Shown here: positions 58,766 through 64,000 of the stretch, piece by piece
Layout of the letters: each line of letters starts with the position of its first letter
How positions within the stretch are numbered: position 1 is the first letter of the stretch
Assembly (NCBI RefSeq): GCF_000826065.2
Contig: NZ_LN623543.1
Span: 350,144 to 414,143 of the forward strand
Origin: Tessaracoccus massiliensis
GTDB taxonomy: Bacteria > Actinomycetota > Actinomycetes > Propionibacteriales > Propionibacteriaceae
Length of the DNA stretch: 64,000 nt
Direction of reading: 5' to 3'
Notes under the pieces: generated by a model
Told to the model about the DNA's origin: nothing
The model's input: the letters and a program-made list of their open reading frames with translations, nothing else
Database searches by the model: none
Program-made: the position numbers and the translations under genes

Positions 58766-61579
58766 TCAGGCCTTGGCCAGGTTGCGCAGCACGTACTGCA
58801 GGATGCCGCCGTGCTGGAAGTAGCCGCGCTCGCCGGGGGTGTCGATGCGCACGATCGCGTCGAAGACGGTCTCCTTGCCATCGGGGGCCACTGCGGTGAC
58901 CTTGACGGTCTTCGGGGTCACGTTGTCGTTGAGCTGCGTGATGCCCTCGAAGGAGAAGGTCTCCTCGCCGGTGAGCCCCAGCGAATCGGCGCTCTCACCC
59001 TCGGGGAACTGCAGGGGCAGCACACCCATGCCGATGAGGTTGGAGCGGTGGATCCGCTCGTAGCTCTCGGCGATGACCACCTTGACGCCCAGGAGGGCGG
59101 TGCCCTTGGCGGCCCAGTCACGCGAGGAGCCGGAGCCATACTCCTTGCCCGTCAGAACGACGAGCGGGGTGCCCTGTTCGGCGTAGTTGACGGCCGCGTC
59201 GTAGACGGTGGTGACCGGGGCGTCGGCCTGGGTGAAGTCGCGCGTGAAGCCGCCCTCGGTGCCGGGGGCGATCTGGTTGCGCAGGCGGATGTTGGCGAAC
59301 GTGCCGCGGATCATGACCTCGTGGTTGCCACGGCGCGAGCCGTAGGAGTTGAAGTCGCGACGCTCCACGCCGTTCTCCGACAGGTACTTGCCCGCGGGCG
59401 AGTCAGCCTTGATGGAGCCGGCCGGGGAGATGTGGTCCGTGGTGACCGAGTCGCCCAGCTTCAGCAGCACCCGGGCGCCGGAGACGTCCTCCACCGGTGC
59501 GGGTTCGGTGGGCATGCCCTCGAAGTACGGGGGCTTGCGCACGTAGGTGGAGTCGTCGGCCCATTCGAAGGTGTCGCCCTCCGGCGTGGGCAGCGAGCGC
59601 CACCGCTCGTCGCCGCTGAACACATCCGCGTAGCGCGACGAGAACATCTCCGCGGAGATCGACGAGCCGACGACCTCCTCGATCTCAGCCTGCGTGGGCC
59701 AGATGTCTGCCATGAACACGTCATTGCCGTCCTGGTCCTGACCGATGGGGTCGTTGAACAGGTCGATGTCCATGGTGCCGGCCAGCGCGTAGACGATGAC
59801 CAGCATGGGGCTGGCGAGGTAGTTCATCTTCACGTCGGGGCTGATGCGACCCTCGAAGTTGCGGTTGCCCGAGAGGACTGCCGTCACGGCGAGGTCGTTG
59901 TCGTTGACGGCCTGCGAGATCTCCGGGATGAGCGGGCCGGAGTTGCCGATGCAGGTCACGCAGCCGTAACCGACGAGGTTGAAACCGACCGCGTCGAGGT
60001 ACTGCGTCAGACCGGCCTTGTCGTAGTAGTCGGTCACGACCTGGGAGCCGGGGGCCAGCGAGGTCTTGACCCACGGCTTGCGCGTCAGACCCTTCTCCAC
60101 AGCCTTCTTGGCCACCAGCGCCGCGCCGATCATGACGCTGGGGTTCGAGGTGTTGGTGCACGACGTGATGGAGGCGATGGCGACGGAGCCGTGGTCGACC
60201 TCGAACTCCTGGCCGTCTGCCAGCTTGATCGGCACCTTCTTCTCGACGCGGGCCGGCGCGGATCCGCCACCCTGGTGACGCGGTGCCGGGGAATCATCGA
60301 TGTCGCCGGGGGTCGTCTTGATGGGGTCGGAAGCATCCATCGTCTGCTTCACGTCCTTGTCGTAGCCCTCGTACTGCTTGTCGGGCTCGCCTGCGTAGCT
60401 GACCAACGCCTGACGGAAGGCCGTCTTGGACTCGTCGAGGCGGATCCGGTCCTGCGGACGGCGCGGGCCGGCGATCGACGGTACGACGGTGGACAGGTCC
60501 AGTTCGATGTACTCCGAGTAGACGGGCTCGGCCTCGGTGTTGTGCCAGAGGCCCTGCTCCCTGGCATAGGCCTCGACCAGGGCGAGTTGCTCCTCGCTGC
60601 GGCCGGTCAGGCGCATGTACTCCGTGGTCTTCTCATCGATGGGGAACACGGCGATGGTGGAGCCGTACTCGGGGCTCATGTTGCCGATGGTGGCGCGGTT
60701 GGCCAGCGGCACCTCGGAGACGCCCTCGCCGTAGAACTCGACGAACTTGCCGACCACCTTGTGCTCGCGCAGCATCTCGGTGATGGTGAGCACGAGATCC
60801 GTCGCGGTGGTGCCCTCGTTGAGCTTGCCGGTGAGCTTGAAGCCCACCACCCGCGGGATGAGCATGGAGACCGGCTGGCCCAGCATGGCCGCCTCAGCCT
60901 CGATGCCGCCGACGCCCCAGCCCACGACCCCCAGGCCGTTGACCATGGTGGTGTGCGAGTCGGTGCCGACGCAGGTGTCGGGGTAGGCCTGCAGCACACC
61001 GTCGACCTCGCGCGGGAAGATCACACGTGCGAGGTGCTCGATGTTGACCTGGTGGACGATGCCGGTGCCCGGGGGCACGACGCTGAAGTTGTCGAAGGCC
61101 GTCTGGCCCCAGCGCAGGAACTGGTAGCGCTCACGGTTGCGCTTGTACTCGATGTCGGTGTTCTGCTGGAACGCCTCGGGAGTGCCGAACACGTCTGCGA
61201 TGACGGAGTGGTCGATGACCAGCTCGGCGGGCGAGAGCGGGTTGACCTTGGACGGATCCCCGCCCAGGTCGACGACGGCCTGGCGCATCGTGGCCAGGTC
61301 GACCACGCAGGGCACGCCGGTGAAGTCCTGCATGATCACGCGCGCGGGCGTGAACTGGATCTCGTGATCGGGCTCAGCCGTGGGGTCCCAGTTGCCCAGG
61401 AACTCGATGTCCTCCTTGGTGATGTTGGCACCGTCCTCGGTGCGCAGCAGGTTCTCCAGGAGCACCTTGAGGCTGAAGGGCAACTTCTCGGAGCCCGGCA
61501 CGGAGTCGAGCCGGAAGATCTCGTACGAGGTGCCGTTGACGTCGAGGCTCGCCTTGGCCCCGAAACTGTTGACGCTCAT
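58766..61579 (-). CDS. acnA: Aconitate hydratase A
   Basis: A 937-residue [4Fe-4S] aconitase isomerising citrate and isocitrate in the TCA cycle. Cluster-binding cysteines are in [12 protein letters not shown] and [14 protein letters not shown]. Other motifs are [20 protein letters not shown], a [13 protein letters not shown] substrate-binding loop and the swivel domain near the C terminus. ATG 61579 has AAGGAGA. A perfect dyad 30 bp upstream of the start suggests repressor control. A 17-bp hairpin terminates it. Confidence 0.97.
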   Translation of the reverse strand: MSVNSFGAKASLDVNGTSYEIFRLDSVPGSEKLPFSLKVLLENLLRTEDGANITKEDIEFLGNWDPTAEPDHEIQFTPARVIMQDFTGVPCVVDLATMRQAVVDLGGDPSKVNPLSPAELVIDHSVIADVFGTPEAFQQNTDIEYKRNRERYQFLRWGQTAFDNFSVVPPGTGIVHQVNIEHLARVIFPREVDGVLQAYPDTCVGTDSHTTMVNGLGVVGWGVGGIEAEAAMLGQPVSMLIPRVVGFKLTGKLNEGTTATDLVLTITEMLREHKVVGKFVEFYGEGVSEVPLANRATIGNMSPEYGSTIAVFPIDEKTTEYMRLTGRSEEQLALVEAYAREQGLWHNTEAEPVYSEYIELDLSTVVPSIAGPRRPQDRIRLDESKTAFRQALVSYAGEPDKQYEGYDKDVKQTMDASDPIKTTPGDIDDSPAPRHQGGGSAPARVEKKVPIKLADGQEFEVDHGSVAIASITSCTNTSNPSVMIGAALVAKKAVEKGLTRKPWVKTSLAPGSQVVTDYYDKAGLTQYLDAVGFNLVGYGCVTCIGNSGPLIPEISQAVNDNDLAVTAVLSGNRNFEGRISPDVKMNYLASPMLVIVYALAGTMDIDLFNDPIGQDQDGNDVFMADIWPTQAEIEEVVGSSISAEMFSSRYADVFSGDERWRSLPTPEGDTFEWADDSTYVRKPPYFEGMPTEPAPVEDVSGARVLLKLGDSVTTDHISPAGSIKADSPAGKYLSENGVERRDFNSYGSRRGNHEVMIRGTFANIRLRNQIAPGTEGGFTRDFTQADAPVTTVYDAAVNYAEQGTPLVVLTGKEYGSGSSRDWAAKGTALLGVKVVIAESYERIHRSNLIGMGVLPLQFPEGESADSLGLTGEETFSFEGITQLNDNVTPKTVKVTAVAPDGKETVFDAIVRIDTPGERGYFQHGGILQYVLRNLAKA

Positions 61580-61608
61580 CCTTCTCCTTAACTTGGCTGA
61601 CGCCAGTT

Positions 61609-61626
61609 TATCTTGATGTCAAGATA
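61609..61626. promoter_or_regulatory. Perfect dyad upstream of acnA (repressor site)
   Basis: TATCTTGA-TG-TCAAGATA: 8-base arms, perfect, 30 bp upstream of the ATG. The spacing and symmetry fit a dimeric repressor (TetR or MarR class). In Corynebacterium AcnR represses acn, but its site differs as far as I recall. The AT-rich dyad stands out against the GC-rich surroundings. Confidence 0.65.
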
Positions 61627-61692
61627 CCGCACAATTCAGGTCCGCGCGGCGACGTCGCCGTCCAAGGCCCATCCTAGGGGGTTCGCCCGGCC

Positions 61693-62823
61693 TCAACCGG
61701 CCCGGTGGAGGATCGCCACGCACTCGATGTGCTGCGTCATCGGAAACAAGTCGAAGCCCCTGATGGAGGTGGGGACATAGCCGACCTCGGCGAAGGTGGC
61801 CAGATCGCGTGCCAGGGCCGCCGGGTCGCAGGCCACGTACGCGATCGCGCGCGGTTCGCGGGCGGCGATGCTGCGCACCACCGCAGCCCCCGCGCCCTTC
61901 CTCGGAGGGTCCAGCACCACGAGATCGGCCCATCCGGGCATGTCCCGATCTGACCGCTCAACGGGCCGCGCCAGGAACTCGGCCTCGGGCACGTTGCGTC
62001 GAGCCAGGTCCACCGCGCCACGGCCGGATTCCACCCCCAGCACCAGGCACCCTGCGTCGGCGAGCGCCCCGGCGAACAGCCCGACGCCGCAGTACAGGTC
62101 AAGAGCGCGCTCCTCGGGCTGCGGATCGAGCCCGTCCAACACCGCGCGGCTCAGCGTCTCGGCGGCCGCCGGGTGGACCTGCCAGAACCCGGTGGCGGCG
62201 ACGGTATAGGTACGGTCCAGCACCTTCTGCTGCACCGGATCCGGGCCCACGACCCGGCGGCCGCTGGTGAGCGTGACGCTGCGGTCGGCCACCGTGACCT
62301 CCAGGTCGACGCCAGGCTCCGCGGCCGCCTCCAACTCCGCGACCGAGGGTCCGGGCGCCGCGATGAGGCAGCCCTGCTCGGGTAGCGGCACGATCTCGTG
62401 CGAACGGCGGGCCCGGAAGCCCACGGTGCCGTCGTCGTCGACGGCGTAGCGCACCCTGGTGCGCCAGTCGAGGAGCCCACCGGGCACCTCCTCGACGGTG
62501 CCCTCCCATCGGATGCCAGCGAGACGCTCGAGTTGTTCGGCGACCACCGCCGTCTTCAGATCCAGCTGGGTCGCTGCGTCGGCGTGCTGCCAGTCGCAGC
62601 CCCCGCAGCGTCCGGCGATGGGGCACGGCGGCGGCACGCGGCCGGCGGCGGCGTCCAGCACCTCCGTCACACGCCCGCGGTCGAAGCGCTTGCCCCGTTC
62701 GGTGATCTCCACCAGCACCCGCTCCCCCGGCAGGCCACCGGTGGTGAAAACCACCTTCCCATGGAGCCGGCCCACCACAATTCCGCCGTGCGCCACGCGC
62801 TCCAACACCATCTCCGAAATCAT
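61693..62823 (-). CDS. RNA 5-methyluridine methyltransferase (TrmA/RumA family)
   Basis: A 376-residue protein with an N-terminal TRAM-like part (GGIVVGRLHGKVVFT), an iron-sulfur motif CPIAGRCGGCDWQH with a later Cys in EQGCLIA, a SAM-binding LDLYCGVGLFAGALA and the catalytic Cys in VACDPAALARDL. It methylates C5 of a uridine in tRNA or 23S rRNA; target not resolvable. ATG 62823 overlaps the permease stop (ATGA). In Mycobacterium the corresponding pair Rv2689c/Rv2690c has the same arrangement. Confidence 0.9.
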   Translation of the reverse strand: MISEMVLERVAHGGIVVGRLHGKVVFTTGGLPGERVLVEITERGKRFDRGRVTEVLDAAAGRVPPPCPIAGRCGGCDWQHADAATQLDLKTAVVAEQLERLAGIRWEGTVEEVPGGLLDWRTRVRYAVDDDGTVGFRARRSHEIVPLPEQGCLIAAPGPSVAELEAAAEPGVDLEVTVADRSVTLTSGRRVVGPDPVQQKVLDRTYTVAATGFWQVHPAAAETLSRAVLDGLDPQPEERALDLYCGVGLFAGALADAGCLVLGVESGRGAVDLARRNVPEAEFLARPVERSDRDMPGWADLVVLDPPRKGAGAAVVRSIAAREPRAIAYVACDPAALARDLATFAEVGYVPTSIRGFDLFPMTQHIECVAILHRAG

Positions 62824-64000
62824 CGGCGCACCCTCGTTTCCGACACCTTCCGTGCCAGGTCCTTGCGCCGCCCGGAGCTGCGCAGCTGATACGGCACAGA
62901 GGTGACCATCACGCCCTGCATGAAGTGCAGGCGGGTACGGATCAACAGGGCCGTCTGGTTGTGGAGCAGTTGCTCCCACCAGTGCCCCACAACGTACTCG
63001 GGGATGTAGACGCTGACGACATCCCGGGGATTCTCGGTGCGTAGTTGGCCGACGTAGCGGATGAACGGGTTGGTGATCTCGCGGTAAGGGGAGGCGATCA
63101 CCTTCAGCGGGATGCCGAAGTCCTCGGCCTCCCACTCCCCGAGGATCTGTTCCACCTCGTCGTCGTCGACCGCCACCGTCACCGCCGTCAACGTCGTGGG
63201 CCGGGTGGCGCGGGCGAACGCGATCGCCTTGGCGGTGGGCAGGTTCACCTGCTGCACGAGCACGACGCCGCGCACCCGGCTGGGCAGCGCGCGATCCGAC
63301 TCCGGACTGAGTTCCAACTCGCGGGCCACCGAATGGTAGTGCTTCGAGATGGCCAACATGACCACGAAGATCAGCCCCATCACCACCAGGGCGAGGTAGG
63401 CGCCGTGGGTGAATTTCGAGACCAGCACCACGATCAGCACGACGCCGCAGAGCGCCGAGCCGATGACGTTGATCACGCGGCTGCGACGCATCTGGCGCCG
63501 CTCCACCGGGTCCGTCTCAGTAGCCAGCCTGGTGGTCCAGTGCCGCACCATGCCCAGCTGCCCCAGGGTGAACGAGATGAACACGCCCACCACGTACAGC
63601 TGGATCAGTGCCGTGACAGAGGCGTTGAACGCCAGTACCAGCCCGATCGCGCCCAGGGAGAGCGCCACGATGCCGTTGGAGTAGGCCAACCGGTCGCCGC
63701 GGGTGTGCAGCTGGCGGGGCAGGTAGCCATCCTTGGCCAGGATGGACGCCAGCGACGGGAAGCCGTTGAAGGCGGTGTTGGCGGCGAGGAACAGGATCAG
63801 CATGGTCGCGGTGATCAGGATGTAGAACCCCGGCGGGAACCAGTCCATGAACACCACCCGCCCCAATTGGCCCACCACCGTGGTGGCCGCGGTGTGGATG
63901 GTGTTGCCGTCGCCGTCGACGTAGTGGGTGCCGGTGAGCTCGTCGATGAGGTGCACGTTGGTGAGGTTGGCCAACGCGATGATGCCCAGCAGGGACGCGA
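62820..64000 (-). CDS. APC-superfamily permease, C-terminal part (continues past window)
   Basis: At least 393 residues; the frame is open to the last base, so the N terminus lies beyond 64000. It has several helices (ILITATMLILFLAANTAFNG, TALIQLYVVGVFISFTLGQ, VIGSALCGVVLIVVLV, LALVVMGLIFVVMLAI) and then a cytoplasmic domain of about 200 residues with VQQVNLPTAKAIAFARA. This is the amino-acid/polyamine-type permease family with a C-terminal hydrophilic domain (Rv2690c-like). The substrate is unknown. It is co-transcribed with the methyltransferase. Confidence 0.9.
   Translation of the reverse strand, partial: ASLLGIIALANLTNVHLIDELTGTHYVDGDGNTIHTAATTVVGQLGRVVFMDWFPPGFYILITATMLILFLAANTAFNGFPSLASILAKDGYLPRQLHTRGDRLAYSNGIVALSLGAIGLVLAFNASVTALIQLYVVGVFISFTLGQLGMVRHWTTRLATETDPVERRQMRRSRVINVIGSALCGVVLIVVLVSKFTHGAYLALVVMGLIFVVMLAISKHYHSVARELELSPESDRALPSRVRGVVLVQQVNLPTAKAIAFARATRPTTLTAVTVAVDDDEVEQILGEWEAEDFGIPLKVIASPYREITNPFIRYVGQLRTENPRDVVSVYIPEYVVGHWWEQLLHNQTALLIRTRLHFMQGVMVTSVPYQLRSSGRRKDLARKVSETRVRR

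Noticed and set aside
58676-61591. A 971-codon plus-strand frame opposite acnA
   Set aside because: Mirror of a strongly supported aconitase; composition follows codon-position GC bias.

Overview
The window is high-GC actinobacterial DNA, most likely from the Propionibacteriaceae (Arachnia/Tessaracoccus-like; the species cannot be fixed from sequence alone). The support is a 406-residue pyrophosphate-type phosphofructokinase of the Propionibacterium kind, RbpA, an Lnt/polyprenol-phosphate-mannose synthase pair, PimA and a PatA-type acyltransferase, the actinobacterial CDP-alcohol transferase/DUF881/small-basic-protein/FHA/MerR gene string, and the DUF3000-RNase D-dxs block.

Layout. 1-7.0 kb: metX (partial)-metW, a 5'-3' exonuclease, lnt-ppm1-fxsA, rbpA, a glycerophosphodiesterase and pdxY. 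6.66-11.5 kb: a 730-bp direct repeat (4 mismatches) covering the convergent 3' ends of pdxY and a MurA-like gene flanks 3.4 kb of gene debris (SPFH fragment, broken GH20 hexosaminidase). 11.1-14.7 kb: an HTH-MurA fusion with a perfect dyad at its promoter, lpd and a PTS IIA protein. 14.7-17.9 kb: a small accessory island with an IS256-type transposase remnant, a zinc-ribbon HTH regulator overlapping a uracil-DNA-glycosylase-like gene, and a lower-GC block. 17.9-25.3 kb: a DksA/TraR-like protein, an esterase/acyltransferase/DUF6320 operon, a sugar ABC importer without its ATPase, and a DUF937 gene with a frameshift. 25.4-28.8 kb: a secreted M60 metallopeptidase flanked by a short direct repeat, then a 144-bp tandem duplication. 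28.7-47.7 kb: mostly housekeeping genes, including YciO, two TadE-like proteins, pfp, YihY, the envelope/division cluster, pimA-patA-HIT-thrS, a pyruvate-kinase-like gene, PaiB and a TRIC-type channel. 47.8-49.9 kb: a dehydrogenase, a HipA remnant, and tRNA-Gly, -Cys and -Val(GAC) on the minus strand plus tRNA-Val(CAC) on the plus strand, with a perfect 26-bp inverted repeat between them. 49.9-55.4 kb: a CbiX-like protein, msrB, DUF3000, RNase D and dxs. 55.5-58.6 kb: a heavily deleted CoA-transferase pseudogene and a secreted metallophosphoesterase. 58.7-64 kb: acnA with a perfect operator-like dyad, an RNA uracil methyltransferase and a partial APC permease.

The most notable observation is a C-terminal module of about 145 residues made of two cysteine-containing repeats. 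It ends three otherwise unrelated secreted proteins here (GH20 remnant, M60 peptidase, metallophosphoesterase), each time after a Pro/Thr-rich linker. A vestige of one more copy's last codons lies upstream of the M60 gene. I do not recognise it as a described domain. It looks like a common surface-attachment or targeting module on glycan-, mucin- or phosphate-directed exoenzymes, which suggests a host-associated lifestyle.

A second theme is decay by internal deletion. The GH20, CoA-transferase, HipA, pyruvate-kinase-like and DUF937 genes all carry deletions or frameshifts within 64 kb of otherwise intact genes.
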